Assembly (NCBI RefSeq): GCF_000284295.1
Contig: NC_017093.1
Location: 7,254,001-7,318,000 of the forward strand
Source of the DNA: Actinoplanes missouriensis 431
Lineage (GTDB): Bacteria > Actinomycetota > Actinomycetes > Mycobacteriales > Micromonosporaceae
Length of the DNA: 64,000 nt
Reading direction: 5' to 3'
A model generated the notes under the pieces. That model was given only the letters and a program-made list of their open reading frames with translations, made no database searches and had not been told where the DNA came from. Shown here in pieces: positions 46,156 through 55,408 of the stretch (the stretch's first letter is position 1; each line of letters opens with the position of its first letter). Made by a program: the position numbers and the translations under genes.

Positions 46156-47733
46156 TCAGAACTCGAAGGGGTCGAGGTGGATCTGGCTGCTCGGGACGTC
46201 GAGGTCCTGCAGCGTGCCGACCGCCGTGTTCACCAGGCCGGGCGGGCCGCACAGGTAGACGTCGCGCCGGTTCACGTCCGGCACCAGGCCGCGCAGGCCT
46301 TCCGGGGTGAAGAGGCGCTGCGGGCCGGGGTCGTTGCGGCCGCCGACGATGTAGCGCACCCAGGCGTCCCGCTGCTCGGCGAGCTCCTCGAGCTCGGCAC
46401 GGAAGACCAGCTCGTCCGGGCGGCTGGCCCGGTAGATCACGATCGTGTCCGGCGGCATGTCCTCCAGCAGCGCCCGGATCGGCGCGATGCCGCTGCCGCC
46501 GGCGATCAGCAGAGCCCGCCTCCGGGTACGCCGCTGCGCCGTGAACGTGCCGAACGGTCCTTCCGCCCAGACCGGCGTGCCCGGCCGCATCGTGGCGAGC
46601 TTCGCGGTGTGCCCGCCGGCGATCGTCACGGTGAGCCGCAGCCACTGCCCGTTCGGCGCCGCGGAGAGCGAGAACGGGTGCGACTGCCACCAGCCGTTGG
46701 CGGTCAGGAACCGCCAGCGCATGAACTGGCCGGCCTGCACCGGGATCTTCTCGAGGCGCTTGCCCTCGATGTAGATCGAGAACGTGTTGGCGCCCTCGCC
46801 GACCACCTCGGCGACGCTGAAGCGGTGCCGGGCGTTGAGCCAGAGCGGCTCGACCACGCGGCCCCAGATCAGCGCGGAGAGGGTGAGGCAGCCGAGGGCC
46901 GGCCAGAAGACCGACGCGAACCTGCCGCTCATGTCGGCGCCGGCGGAGATCTGATGGGCGTAGCCGAGGAGCAGCACGGCGTAGCTCGACAGATGCAGGA
47001 GATGCCAGAGCTCGTACGGCAGCACGGTGCGGATGAATCGCAGGGAACTCAGCGCGATCACGACCAGCAGACCTGTCGCGACGGTCGCGCTGATCATGTC
47101 GGGGAACGTGGTGATCACGGTCCAGCCCTGCTCGACGACGCCGGTGCCGGCGGTGAGCGAGTACGCGTAGACGATGAAGACGACGTGCGCGACGACCGCG
47201 GTGAACAGGGACGTGCCGAGCCAGCGGTGCCAGCGCAGCAGGTCACGGGAGCCGACCCATTCCTCCAGCCAGGAGACCCGGCTCATCATGAGGAGCTGGA
47301 TGAAGAGCAGGTAACCACCGACCACGCCGGTGATCCGCCCGGCCGCCAGCATCATGCTGGTGGTGTCGCTGACCGCGCCGGCCTGGGTGTTGAAGAGCCA
47401 GAGGGAGATGCTCGTCGCGAGGCCGGAGAAGAACAGCAACACGGTGAGCAGCCGGTTGCCGCTCGTCGCCTCGGCGGGCGGGCGGTCGTCGGGGATCGGG
47501 ACACCGGCGCCGGCCTTCCAGCCGGTCGGATCGGTGAGCGACTCCACCACGATGTCGCCACGCCGATAGGGGTCCGTCGCATCGGATTGCTGGGGCCACT
47601 GTGACTGCGGGGGCCACGGCGGCATCGACGGGTTGTCCCAGCTGGGACGGTCGTCGTTGCGGAGATCGGCGAAGTATCCGTCGTATCCGTCGTCGGGCCG
47701 CTCACGAGAAGCGTGGAAGGCCGGTATGGCCAT
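46156..47733 (-). CDS. Ferric-reductase-like membrane flavoprotein
   Basis: 525 residues from the ATG at 47733; a GTG three codons earlier is possible. A cytoplasmic N terminus of about 65 residues is followed by six membrane helices with ferric-reductase-like His residues (LLRWHRWLGTSLFTAVVAHVVF, core HRWLGTS). An FAD-binding domain follows (FMRWRFLTANGWWQSHPFSLS, core HPFSLS), then an NAD(P)-binding domain (LLIAGGSGIAPIRALLE and CGPPGLV). It would pass electrons from NAD(P)H via FAD and haem across the membrane. With the FMN-binding protein and ApbE it forms a flavinylation-dependent redox module. Confidence 0.92.
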   Translation of the reverse strand: MAIPAFHASRERPDDGYDGYFADLRNDDRPSWDNPSMPPWPPQSQWPQQSDATDPYRRGDIVVESLTDPTGWKAGAGVPIPDDRPPAEATSGNRLLTVLLFFSGLATSISLWLFNTQAGAVSDTTSMMLAAGRITGVVGGYLLFIQLLMMSRVSWLEEWVGSRDLLRWHRWLGTSLFTAVVAHVVFIVYAYSLTAGTGVVEQGWTVITTFPDMISATVATGLLVVIALSSLRFIRTVLPYELWHLLHLSSYAVLLLGYAHQISAGADMSGRFASVFWPALGCLTLSALIWGRVVEPLWLNARHRFSVAEVVGEGANTFSIYIEGKRLEKIPVQAGQFMRWRFLTANGWWQSHPFSLSAAPNGQWLRLTVTIAGGHTAKLATMRPGTPVWAEGPFGTFTAQRRTRRRALLIAGGSGIAPIRALLEDMPPDTIVIYRASRPDELVFRAELEELAEQRDAWVRYIVGGRNDPGPQRLFTPEGLRGLVPDVNRRDVYLCGPPGLVNTAVGTLQDLDVPSSQIHLDPFEF

Positions 47734-47899
47734 CGTCCTCACCTGCTAGCAGTCGTCTCTCGGCGTCTGCCACCCCTGCGGCTGACGTGACGGCCCGGTC
47801 GCAGGAGGAGCCGTCAGGGATGGGTACGCGTCCGGCCGCCGGTTGGCTCAACGGCCCTCCGGAAAATTCCTCCGAACCTCATCGGGATAGGTTCAGCCG

Positions 47900-49129
47900 A
47901 TGAGCAACCCGGAAGTGGTCACGGTGGTCGGCGTCGGCGCCGGCGGGTGGTCAGACCTTTCCGGTACGGCCCATCGCGCTCTCGCTGCCGCCGAGGTGGT
48001 CTTCGGCAGCGCCCGTCAGCTCGATCTGCTCCCGGACACCGTCACCGCCCGCCGCGAGAAGTGGCCGTCCCCACTGGTCCCGGCCCTGCCCGGCCTGATC
48101 GAGGCGGAACGCGGCCGGGCCGTGGCCGTGCTGGCGAGCGGCGACCCGATGTTCCACGGGATCGGCGCCACGCTCGCCCGGGTGCTCGGCCCGGACCGCA
48201 TCCGGGTCCTGCCGCACCCCTCGTCGGTGTCGCTCGCGGCGGCCCGGCTCGGCTGGGACCTGGCTGCCGCCGACGTGGTGAGCTTGGTCACCTCGCCGGT
48301 CGCGACGCTCGCCCGGTGGCTGCATCCGGGCCGCCGGATCCTGGTGCTCTCGGCCGGCGCGCACACCCCCGCCGAGGTCGCCGGCCTGCTCGTCGAGCGC
48401 GGCTACGGATCGGCGGCGGTGACCGTTCTTGAACAGCTGGGCGGCCCGGCCGAGCGGGTGGTCGCCGGCGCGGCCGACGGGTGGGTGGTCCCGCCCGGCG
48501 ACCCGCTCAACGTGGTTGCGATCGAGCTCGGCGACGGGCCGCCGGCTTCCTGGGTGGCCGGCCTTCCCGACGAGGTGTACGCGGGAGACGGCCAGCTCAC
48601 GAAACGGGAGGTGCGAGCCGTGACACTGGCGGCGCTCTCCCCCGTACCGGGTGGATTGCTCTGGGATGTCGGCGCCGGATCCGGGTCGATCGGCATCGAA
48701 TGGATGCGCGCCCACCCGGCCTGCCGGGCGATCGCCGTCGAGTCGTCGGCGGAACGGATCGCCACCATCACCGCGAACGCGACGGCGCTCGGCGTGCCCG
48801 GCCTGCGGGTGGTGCACGGCCGCGCGCCGGACGCGCTGGACGGCCTGCCGGCGCCCGACACGATCTTCATCGGCGGCGGCCTGACCCGCGACGGGGTCCT
48901 GGATCGCTGTCTCGCGGCGCTGCGGCCCGGCGGCCGGCTGGTGGCGAACGCGGTCACCGTGGAGTCCGAGGCGGTGGTCGCGGCCGGCTACGCGAAGCAC
49001 GGCGGCGAGCTGACCCGGGTCGCGGTGCAGCGCGGCTCGCCGGTCGGCGGCTTCACCGGCTGGCGCTCGTTCATGCCGGTCACCATCTGGTCGGTGGTGC
49101 CGGGGCTCGGTTCGGGAGGAACACAGTGA
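47900..49129 (+). CDS. cobL: Precorrin-6Y C5,15-methyltransferase (decarboxylating)
   Basis: 409 residues. The N-terminal half is a CbiE/CobE-type tetrapyrrole methylase (VTVVGVGAGGWSDLSG then VLASGDPMFHGIG). The C-terminal half is a CbiT-type SAM domain (LWDVGAGSGSIGIEWMR at about 253-269, then IFIGGGLT). This fused form is the usual CobL, which methylates C5 and C15 and removes the acetate side chain of ring C in aerobic cobalamin synthesis. It ends in a GTGA overlap with cobM. No cobalamin riboswitch was recognised upstream. Confidence 0.95.
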   Translation: MSNPEVVTVVGVGAGGWSDLSGTAHRALAAAEVVFGSARQLDLLPDTVTARREKWPSPLVPALPGLIEAERGRAVAVLASGDPMFHGIGATLARVLGPDRIRVLPHPSSVSLAAARLGWDLAAADVVSLVTSPVATLARWLHPGRRILVLSAGAHTPAEVAGLLVERGYGSAAVTVLEQLGGPAERVVAGAADGWVVPPGDPLNVVAIELGDGPPASWVAGLPDEVYAGDGQLTKREVRAVTLAALSPVPGGLLWDVGAGSGSIGIEWMRAHPACRAIAVESSAERIATITANATALGVPGLRVVHGRAPDALDGLPAPDTIFIGGGLTRDGVLDRCLAALRPGGRLVANAVTVESEAVVAAGYAKHGGELTRVAVQRGSPVGGFTGWRSFMPVTIWSVVPGLGSGGTQ

Positions 49130-49869
49130 CCGTGCACTTCATCGGCGCCGGACCGGGCGCCGCCGACCTGATCACGCTGCGCGGGCACCGGCTGCTCGCC
49201 GCCGCGCCGGTCTGCCTCTACGCCGGCAGCCTGGTCCCGCCCGAGCTGCTGGAGGCGTGCCCGGCCGGCGCGCGGCTGGTGGACACCGCGAACCTGAACC
49301 TCGACGAGATCATCGCCGAGATGGTCGCCGCCCACGAGGCCGGCAAGGACGTGGCCCGCCTGCACTCCGGCGACCCGTCGGTGTTCAGCGCGGTCGCCGA
49401 GCAGATGCGCCGGCTGGACGCGGCCGGCGTGCCGTACGACGTGACGCCGGGTGTGCCGGCCTTCGCGGCGGCCGCGGCCACGCTGGGACGGGAGTTCACG
49501 GTTCCCGGTGTGGCGCAGACCGTGATCCTGACCCGGACCGCGGAGCGGGCCACCGCGATGCCGCCCGGCGAGGACCTCGCCACGCTCGGCGCCAGCCGGT
49601 CCACGATGGTGCTGCACCTCGCGGTCCAGCGGATCGACGCGGTGGTGGCCGAACTGACCGGCAGCTACGGCGCGGACTGCCCGGTCGCCGTGGTGGCCCG
49701 GGCCAGCCGCCCGGACGAGCTGATCGTGCGCGGCACCCTCGCCGACATCGCGGCCCGGGTGACCGCGGCCGGCATCAAGCGGACCGCGGTGATCGTGGTG
49801 GGCGCGGCGCTGACCGCCGGCCAGTTCCCGGACAGCCACCTCTACTCGGCGAGCCGCTGCCGGTCATGA
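49126..49869 (+). CDS. cobM: Precorrin-4 C11-methyltransferase
   Basis: 247 residues, GTG start overlapping the cobL stop. Tetrapyrrole methylase signature: VHFIGAGPGAADLITLRG at the start, LHSGDPSVFSAVAEQ, the CobM-type segment YAGSLVPPELL, and TRTAERATAMPPGE. It adds the C11 methyl group of precorrin-4 to give precorrin-5. It overlaps cobK by ATGA. All expected motifs are present and the length is typical. Confidence 0.95.
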   Translation: MTVHFIGAGPGAADLITLRGHRLLAAAPVCLYAGSLVPPELLEACPAGARLVDTANLNLDEIIAEMVAAHEAGKDVARLHSGDPSVFSAVAEQMRRLDAAGVPYDVTPGVPAFAAAAATLGREFTVPGVAQTVILTRTAERATAMPPGEDLATLGASRSTMVLHLAVQRIDAVVAELTGSYGADCPVAVVARASRPDELIVRGTLADIAARVTAAGIKRTAVIVVGAALTAGQFPDSHLYSASRCRS

Positions 49870-50612
49870 GGGTTCTGCTGCTCGGCGGCACTGCCGACGC
49901 GCGGCGGCTGGCCGGCCTGCTGGTCCACGAGGGACACCACGTGGTCAGCTCACTCGCCGGGCGGACCCGGGAACCGCTGCTGCCCGCCGGTGAGGTGCGG
50001 ATCGGCGGGTTCGGCGGGGTGGAGGGGCTCATCGCGTACCTGCGGGGCGAGCGGATCGACGTCCTGGTCGACGCGACACACCCGTTCGCGGCCACGATGA
50101 GCGAGCACGCGGCGGTGGCGTGCGCGGGTCTCGGCGTACCCCGGATGGTCGTGGACCGACCGGGCTGGACCGCCTCGCCGGGCGACGTGTGGCACCGCGT
50201 CGCGTCCCTCGGGGAAGCCGCCGCCGTGATCCCCCGGCTCGGCCGGCGGGTCTTCCTGACCACCGGCCGGCAGGGCATCGCGGCCTTCGCGGAGCTCGAC
50301 GAGTGCTGGTTCCTGGCCCGCTCGGTGGAGCCGCCGGACGCCGTCGCGCCGAAGCGGCTGGACGTGGTGCTGGACCGGGGACCGTTCACGGTGGACGGTG
50401 AGCGGCGGCTGATGGCCGGGCACCGGATCGACGTGCTGGTCACCAAGGACAGCGGCGGCCCGGACGCCAAGCTGGTGGCGGCCCGCGAGCTCGGCATCCC
50501 GGTGGTGATGGTGAATCGGCCGCCGGCGCCCCCGCTGGGCCCGCTCGACCGGGTCGCCGGCGTGCACGCGGTCACCCGCGCCATCGCCGAGGCTGAAACA
50601 CGACACCCCTGA
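49866..50612 (+). CDS. cobK: Precorrin-6A reductase
   Basis: 248 residues. CobK/CbiJ family: N-terminal LLLGGTADARRLAGLL, the conserved D-A-T-H-P-F-A segment (VDATHPFAATMSEHA), RVFLTTGRQGIAAF and the C-terminal VTKDSGGPDAKLVAARELGIPVVMVNRP (core VTKDSGG). It reduces precorrin-6A to 6B with NADPH. Third gene of the coupled cob set; the rest of the pathway is not in the window. Confidence 0.95.
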   Translation: MRVLLLGGTADARRLAGLLVHEGHHVVSSLAGRTREPLLPAGEVRIGGFGGVEGLIAYLRGERIDVLVDATHPFAATMSEHAAVACAGLGVPRMVVDRPGWTASPGDVWHRVASLGEAAAVIPRLGRRVFLTTGRQGIAAFAELDECWFLARSVEPPDAVAPKRLDVVLDRGPFTVDGERRLMAGHRIDVLVTKDSGGPDAKLVAARELGIPVVMVNRPPAPPLGPLDRVAGVHAVTRAIAEAETRHP

Positions 50613-50652
50613 GGGGATCCGCATCGGCGCCTGTCGGTGCGAGGCTCGGGTC

Positions 50653-51744
50653 ATGCCGGGCCACGCGCTGCACGCCGAGTTGGCCGCGATCCGTGCGCTC
50701 GTGTCGCACGGCCTCGCCGAGGTGACGAGCGCGAACGAGATCGGCCAGTTCTGGGTGCGGTCGGCCTGTGCCCGGCTCGCCGCGATCGACACGCTGCTGA
50801 CCGAGGCGGCCGGCGCCGGCGCCGCCACCGGGGTGCGGGCCCTCTCGCTGGGCGCCGCGTCGATCGGCGCGGTGCTGCTCACCGCGAGCCTGGCCCGGGC
50901 GAGCGTCGCCGGGATGGTCGCCGCCGCCGCGCTGATCCTCGTCGCGCTGGCCGGCGTCACGCCGTGGGCCGCCCACCGGGCACGGATGGTGGCCGGCCGG
51001 CGGCGGCTGGCCCGGCTGCCCGCGCCGGCCGTCCCCTGGCACACCCCGGTGCGGCCGGGGCTGATCAGCGTGCCGGAGGAGTTGCAGCAGGCCCGGGTCC
51101 GGCTCGTCTCGGCGGTGCTGCGACACGTCGGCGCGGATCGCTGGACGGCGCCGGAGCTGCGGCTCGCGGCCCGGACCGATCCGGTGACCCGGCGGCTCGC
51201 CGGGGCGGACCTGCTGCTCTGCCAGGCGCTCGACTGCCTGGAGCGATACCTCTTCGACATCTCCGGCAAGTCCGATGTCTCGGGCAAGGAAGAGATGTCC
51301 CTCTCCGGCGACGCCACGCCGCTCGCCGGTCCGGTGGCGCCCGAGCTGGCCCGGATCCGGCGGGAGCTGTCCACGGTGATCCTCGATGCGCAGTGCCGGG
51401 ACTGGGTCGCCGACCGTCCCGACCGGGTCGGGTTCGCCCGGCTCGGCCAGGCCGGCGAGGCGGTGAACCGTGCCGCCGGACGCTATCGGCGAACGACCCG
51501 GCCGGCCCCGCTCGCAGCCCTGCCCGGCTCGGGCCGGCTGTTGCGCGCCCGCCGGCGTGCCGACGGACCGGCGCGGATCGACGACCGGCAGCTCTACACC
51601 TCGCTCGGCCGGCGACTGGAAGCCTGCGCCGCAGCCGCCCGATCCGACCGCTCCCACCAGCGGCGGGCCGCCGCCACCGACCTGGAGTACGCGCTGGACT
51701 GGCTCGCCGCCGCCGAACGGGAACTGCCCCGCGGCCGCCGGTGA
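50653..51744 (+). CDS. Hypothetical protein with two membrane helices
   Basis: 363 residues, ATG at 50653, 40 bases after cobK. Two adjacent hydrophobic segments at about 62-80 and 84-102 (GAASIGAVLLTASLA, MVAAAALILVALAG) form a helical hairpin. A helical cytoplasmic domain of about 250 residues rich in Arg and Ala follows. No catalytic motif or known family. It may be cotranscribed with cobK by position only. Confidence 0.65.
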   Translation: MPGHALHAELAAIRALVSHGLAEVTSANEIGQFWVRSACARLAAIDTLLTEAAGAGAATGVRALSLGAASIGAVLLTASLARASVAGMVAAAALILVALAGVTPWAAHRARMVAGRRRLARLPAPAVPWHTPVRPGLISVPEELQQARVRLVSAVLRHVGADRWTAPELRLAARTDPVTRRLAGADLLLCQALDCLERYLFDISGKSDVSGKEEMSLSGDATPLAGPVAPELARIRRELSTVILDAQCRDWVADRPDRVGFARLGQAGEAVNRAAGRYRRTTRPAPLAALPGSGRLLRARRRADGPARIDDRQLYTSLGRRLEACAAAARSDRSHQRRAAATDLEYALDWLAAAERELPRGRR

Positions 51745-51824
51745 CCGCCGTCACTGTCACACCTTCGCCCGCCGGCTCGTCCCTCTTCCGACCACCGTGC
51801 GGAAGCGACTGCTAGGGAGCAGCG

Positions 51825-52547
51825 ATGAAGGTTGTAGTGGTAGGCGGGACCGGGCAGACCGGAAAACTGCTCGTCGAGGCCCTGCGCGCCCGAGGTCACG
51901 AGGCGGTGCCGGCATCGCCGTCGACCGGAGTCGACACCATCACCGGCGACGGACTGGCGGAGGCGCTCGACGGCGCGGACGTCGTGGTGGACGTGACAAA
52001 CCCGGCCACCCAGGAGGAGACCGCGGCGACCGAGTTCTTCCGGGTGTCGTCGGAGAACCTGATCGCCGCGGAGAGCAAGGCCGGCGTACGGCACCACGTG
52101 GTGCTCTCGATCGTCGGGATGGAACGGGCCACCGACCTCGCCTACTACCGGGCGAAACTGGCTCAGGAGGCGGCGGTGAAGGCCGGCGGCGTGGACTGGA
52201 CGATCGTCCGGGCCACCCAGTTCTTCGAATTCCTCGGCCCGATCCTCGGCGCGAACACGTCCGGCGACGAGATCCGGCTGGCACCGGTCAGGGTGCAGCC
52301 GATCGCGCTGGCCGACGTGGTGACGTTCCTGGCCGAGGCTGCCGAGACGGAACCGGTGAACGGCACGGTCGAGGTGGCCGGCCCGGAGGTGATCGCGCTC
52401 GACGAGATCGGCCGCCGGCTGGCCGCTCCCGGTCAGCGGGTCACCTCGGACGGCAAGCCGTTCTTCGGCGCCGACGTCCCGGTGGACGCGCTGGTGGCCG
52501 GCGCGGGCGCACGGCTCGGGACGACCACACTGGACGCCTGGCGCTGA
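51825..52547 (+). CDS. NAD(P)-binding atypical SDR (NmrA-like)
   Basis: 240 residues. The Rossmann N terminus VVVVGGTGQTGKLLVEAL (GGTGxTG) is that of NmrA/atypical short-chain dehydrogenases. HHVVLSIVGMER and YYRAKLAQE follow, the latter holding the Y-x-x-x-K pair (Y139, K143 approximately). This is the layout of NAD(P)H-binding epimerase-like or redox-sensor proteins. Substrate unknown. A GC-rich hairpin terminator follows. Confidence 0.88.
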   Translation: MKVVVVGGTGQTGKLLVEALRARGHEAVPASPSTGVDTITGDGLAEALDGADVVVDVTNPATQEETAATEFFRVSSENLIAAESKAGVRHHVVLSIVGMERATDLAYYRAKLAQEAAVKAGGVDWTIVRATQFFEFLGPILGANTSGDEIRLAPVRVQPIALADVVTFLAEAAETEPVNGTVEVAGPEVIALDEIGRRLAAPGQRVTSDGKPFFGADVPVDALVAGAGARLGTTTLDAWR

Positions 52548-52555
52548 ACCGGCGA

Positions 52556-52581
52556 GGGGGGCGGCCTTCCAGCCACCCCCC
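52556..52581 (+). terminator. Terminator after the NmrA-like gene
   Basis: Nine-bp stem GGGGGGCGG/CCACCCCCC (one mismatch), eight-base loop, nine bases past the stop. Confidence 0.5.
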
Positions 52582-52662
52582 GTTCGGTCCGTGCCACCGA
52601 CAGCGCTCCACACCTCAAACCACAGCCCGACAGCACGGAGCCGGGCCCTGCGATCCCTGCGG

Positions 52663-53367
52663 TCAGATCCCGGCGGTCGCCAGGCTGCGGGTGATCACGT
52701 CGTGCCGCCAGCACACGGTCGCCGCGGCGACCTCGCGGGTGCGGCGGGGGCGGCGGGCGAACAGCACGCCGTTGACGACCAGGGAGCTGGTCAGGCCGAC
52801 GAGCGCCGACGCCCAGACCGCCGGCTGGCCGGTGCCCAGGCCGTAGAGCAGCCACGACGCGCACGCCGCCGCCGCGAGCCGCCAGCGCAGCGGGGAGAGA
52901 CCGGAGAGGTCCTGGGTGCGGTCACGCAGCAGGGACAGCGGCTGCGGGATCGCCGACACGAACGAGACGGCGGCCAGCACGGTGCCCAGGATCCCGGCCG
53001 CGACCGGGCCGCTGACCTGCGGGGACGCGGCCAGCGCGGCGATGCCGAGGATCGCCAGCAGCACACCGCCGGCCATCGCGCCGCTGGTGAGCAGCGCCCG
53101 GGGAGACCGCAGCCGCGGCTGGGTGATCAGCAGGGCGAGGAGGATCGCGAGGCCGGTCGAGGCGGCGACGACGTTCGTGACCACCTGGAACGGGTCACTG
53201 ATCAGCAGACCGTACGTCACCCACCCGGCCGGCATCACGACACCCAGCATGCATGCGGTGGCCGACAGTCCGCTGGTGCGGCGGCGCACGCAGGAGCGGT
53301 AGACCTGGGGCCAGGCGATGGACATGGAGAGGGCCGCACCGAGGGTGCCGAAAACGTGGGTAAGCAT
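52663..53367 (-). CDS. PQ-loop/SWEET-like membrane protein
   Basis: 234 residues from the ATG at 53367. The frame is open further upstream, but that stretch is Arg/Pro-rich and overlaps the divergent gene. Six to seven membrane helices with two P-Q motifs (SIAWPQVYRSC and SAIPQPLSLLRDR) arranged as two three-helix repeats, as in SWEET/SemiSWEET sugar transporters and related PQ-loop proteins. Probable small-solute transporter; substrate unknown. Confidence 0.8.
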   Translation of the reverse strand: MLTHVFGTLGAALSMSIAWPQVYRSCVRRRTSGLSATACMLGVVMPAGWVTYGLLISDPFQVVTNVVAASTGLAILLALLITQPRLRSPRALLTSGAMAGGVLLAILGIAALAASPQVSGPVAAGILGTVLAAVSFVSAIPQPLSLLRDRTQDLSGLSPLRWRLAAAACASWLLYGLGTGQPAVWASALVGLTSSLVVNGVLFARRPRRTREVAAATVCWRHDVITRSLATAGI

Positions 53368-53521
53368 GATCCGTTTCTGGGTCGGGGTCAGTCGCACCCG
53401 TCCGTTCGGCCTGCTCCCGGGGCCCCTGACCGCCCGCACCCGCACCGCACCCGGCGGCAACGGAGCCGCAACCGGTGAGGCGGGGTGACGGTTGCCCACT
53501 CGCGTTTGGCACAGTGGACAG

Positions 53522-54685
53522 ATGCTGACCGACGTGGACCTGCCCGCGCCCGGACTGCTCTGGACCCGCTGGGCGACGCTCGGCGCCGCGCTCACCAGCA
53601 TCGGCCGTGCCGCGGTGTGGTCGATCGACGACCGTGGCGCCACGCACGACGACGGCGACGGTGGCTGGGCCCGGTTCGCCCTGCTCGACGGCCGGCGAGC
53701 CGTTCTCTACGGCCACCACCGTGAGCACAGCGCCACCACGCACACCGATCCCCCGCTCGACCTGCTCACCGGCGCCCCGGATTGGCTGCCCTGGGCCGAC
53801 TTGTCCCCGCTCGCCGAGAACGACCGGCTCGGCTTCGTGATCTGGCACGAGAGCGGCCGCTGGTCCCGGGTGCGGTACCGCGACGGCCTGCTCGACGGCA
53901 TGACCGATCTGCTCGCACCGCTGCTCACCGCGGAGAAGACGATCACCGCGCTGAGCGCGATGATCCCCGGGGGCACGCGCGAGGCCGCGTCAATCCTGCT
54001 CACCGCCGGGGTACGGGCGGAGCTCACCACCGCGGACCTTGAGGCACTTCTCGGTGACGTGGCGGACGGGGAGGCAGCGCTCGGCGTCGCGGCTCGGGGC
54101 GGGTTGCTCCCCGGCACCCGCGCGCCCCGGATCGCGCCCGGCAAGCGCCCGCCGATGCGCCGCGTCCGCCGGCTCAGCCAGGGCGAACACGACCGGCTCG
54201 TCTGGGCCGCCATGCACGACGCCGCCGAGCTGCGCCGCCCCGCGCCGCCCGCCACCGGCGAACTGGACGCCCTGGTCTCCTGGCTGCAGGACCGCGCGCC
54301 GCACGGCGACGGCCGCTGCACCCTGCTCGCCTACGCGGACGCCACCAGCTTCAGCTCACAGCCCGGCGAGCGCCCGCCGGCAGACCGACCCGACGAGGAA
54401 CGCTTCGCCGCGTTCCGGGCGCTCACCGAGCTGGTCCGGGCCCTGCGCCGGGCCGAGTCCGACCCCCGTTACGGCCGCTGGCTCTTCCTCCGGGTGGAGA
54501 CCACCGCCACCGGGGTCACGATCGAGCGACGGTACGACTCCTGGCCGCCCTGGTGGCACGACGACGGCGTGTCCGGCCCGTGGCGCACCAACCTCCAGGA
54601 GGAGATGGACGCCCGCCTGCCGCCCTACCGCCCCTCCTGGGTGAGGCTGCTGGACCCGGAGGTCGCTTACCGCCCCACGTCGTAG
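53522..54685 (+). CDS. Conserved hypothetical protein (387 aa)
   Basis: ATG at 53522, ten codons inside the open frame. Beta-rich first 120 residues (FALLDGRRAVLYGHHREHS, FVIWHESGRWSRVRYRDGL) and a mixed C-terminal half with many Trp residues (RYDSWPPWWHDDGVSGPWRTNLQEEM, core SWPPWWHDDG). No enzymatic motif is recognised. The Trp-rich end resembles SMI1/KNR4- or immunity-like proteins only loosely. Codon bias is strong, so it is certainly coding. Confidence 0.7.
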   Translation: MLTDVDLPAPGLLWTRWATLGAALTSIGRAAVWSIDDRGATHDDGDGGWARFALLDGRRAVLYGHHREHSATTHTDPPLDLLTGAPDWLPWADLSPLAENDRLGFVIWHESGRWSRVRYRDGLLDGMTDLLAPLLTAEKTITALSAMIPGGTREAASILLTAGVRAELTTADLEALLGDVADGEAALGVAARGGLLPGTRAPRIAPGKRPPMRRVRRLSQGEHDRLVWAAMHDAAELRRPAPPATGELDALVSWLQDRAPHGDGRCTLLAYADATSFSSQPGERPPADRPDEERFAAFRALTELVRALRRAESDPRYGRWLFLRVETTATGVTIERRYDSWPPWWHDDGVSGPWRTNLQEEMDARLPPYRPSWVRLLDPEVAYRPTS

Positions 54686-54694
54686 CGAGTCGTC

Positions 54695-55144
54695 CTAGCG
54701 TGCCTTGCCGGCCCGCAACAGGTCGAGCGACTTGGCCAGCCGGCGCGCCCGCGTCTCCTCGGTCTTCGCCGAGGTGAGCTGCTCGGCGTGCCAGCGCTGG
54801 TTGCTGAACGACAGGCTGTCCCAGAAAGCTCTCACGTGCGGCTCCAGCACCAGAGCCGCCTCCAGGTCCGCCGGCACCTCGACGGTCCGGGGCGCGCTGT
54901 CCAGCTCCACCTCGACGTCGTAGGTCTGCCCGCCCTCGAGCCCGGCCGCGGCCCGCCGCTCCGAGCTGACCCCCAGCCAGTACTCACCGCCCATCCGAGC
55001 GATCGAGGAGCGGAACTCGAACCCGTTCACCCGCACGACCACCTTGGGCCGCCCGCCGCCACCGAGCCCGTCCACGACCTCGTCGGCCACCAGAAACCCG
55101 GTGGTGCTCCCACCGGTCCGCCGCAACTCCGCCCGGAACTCCAT
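54695..55144 (-). CDS. DUF1905/YdeI-type protein
   Basis: 149 residues from the ATG at 55144. The N-terminal DUF1905 beta domain (MEFRAELRRTGGSTTGFLV then VVVRVNGFEFRSSIARMGGEYWLG) is followed by a C-terminal helical YdeI/OmdA-like segment (FWDSLSFSNQRWHAEQLTSAKTEETRARRL, core SNQRWHAEQLTSAK). This two-part arrangement is common in actinobacteria, where its role is unknown; E. coli YdeI relates to peptide resistance. The 264 bases upstream (55145-55408) hold no feature I can support. Confidence 0.85.
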   Translation of the reverse strand: MEFRAELRRTGGSTTGFLVADEVVDGLGGGGRPKVVVRVNGFEFRSSIARMGGEYWLGVSSERRAAAGLEGGQTYDVEVELDSAPRTVEVPADLEAALVLEPHVRAFWDSLSFSNQRWHAEQLTSAKTEETRARRLAKSLDLLRAGKAR

Positions 55145-55408
55145 GCCCGCCACCCTAGGCCCGACCGGCCCCCGGCGGGCGGCCCTCGCTGTTCGTGTTC
55201 GCTCACCGCCCGTGGGACGCGATGCCGCGAAGCCAGGCGACCGCGCACGTGGAAACGCCCGTTCCCGTGAGTCCGCGCTGATCGCCAGCCGGCCTTGCCA
55301 TTTCCAAGATCTGCGACGACGAGATCTGCGCACCCGGGGACCGCGGGACGCCGCACGGGCTTCGGCGGGAGTTCCGGATGCGGTCGATCGTGACCTCGGC
55401 GGGCGCGG

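Noticed and set aside
46177..47604. 475-codon plus-strand open frame
   Set aside because: Antisense to the ferric-reductase-like gene; no recognisable protein features.
47743..47899. Possible cobalamin riboswitch upstream of cobL
   Set aside because: No B12-box or the paired elements expected of the class could be found in this 157-base gap.
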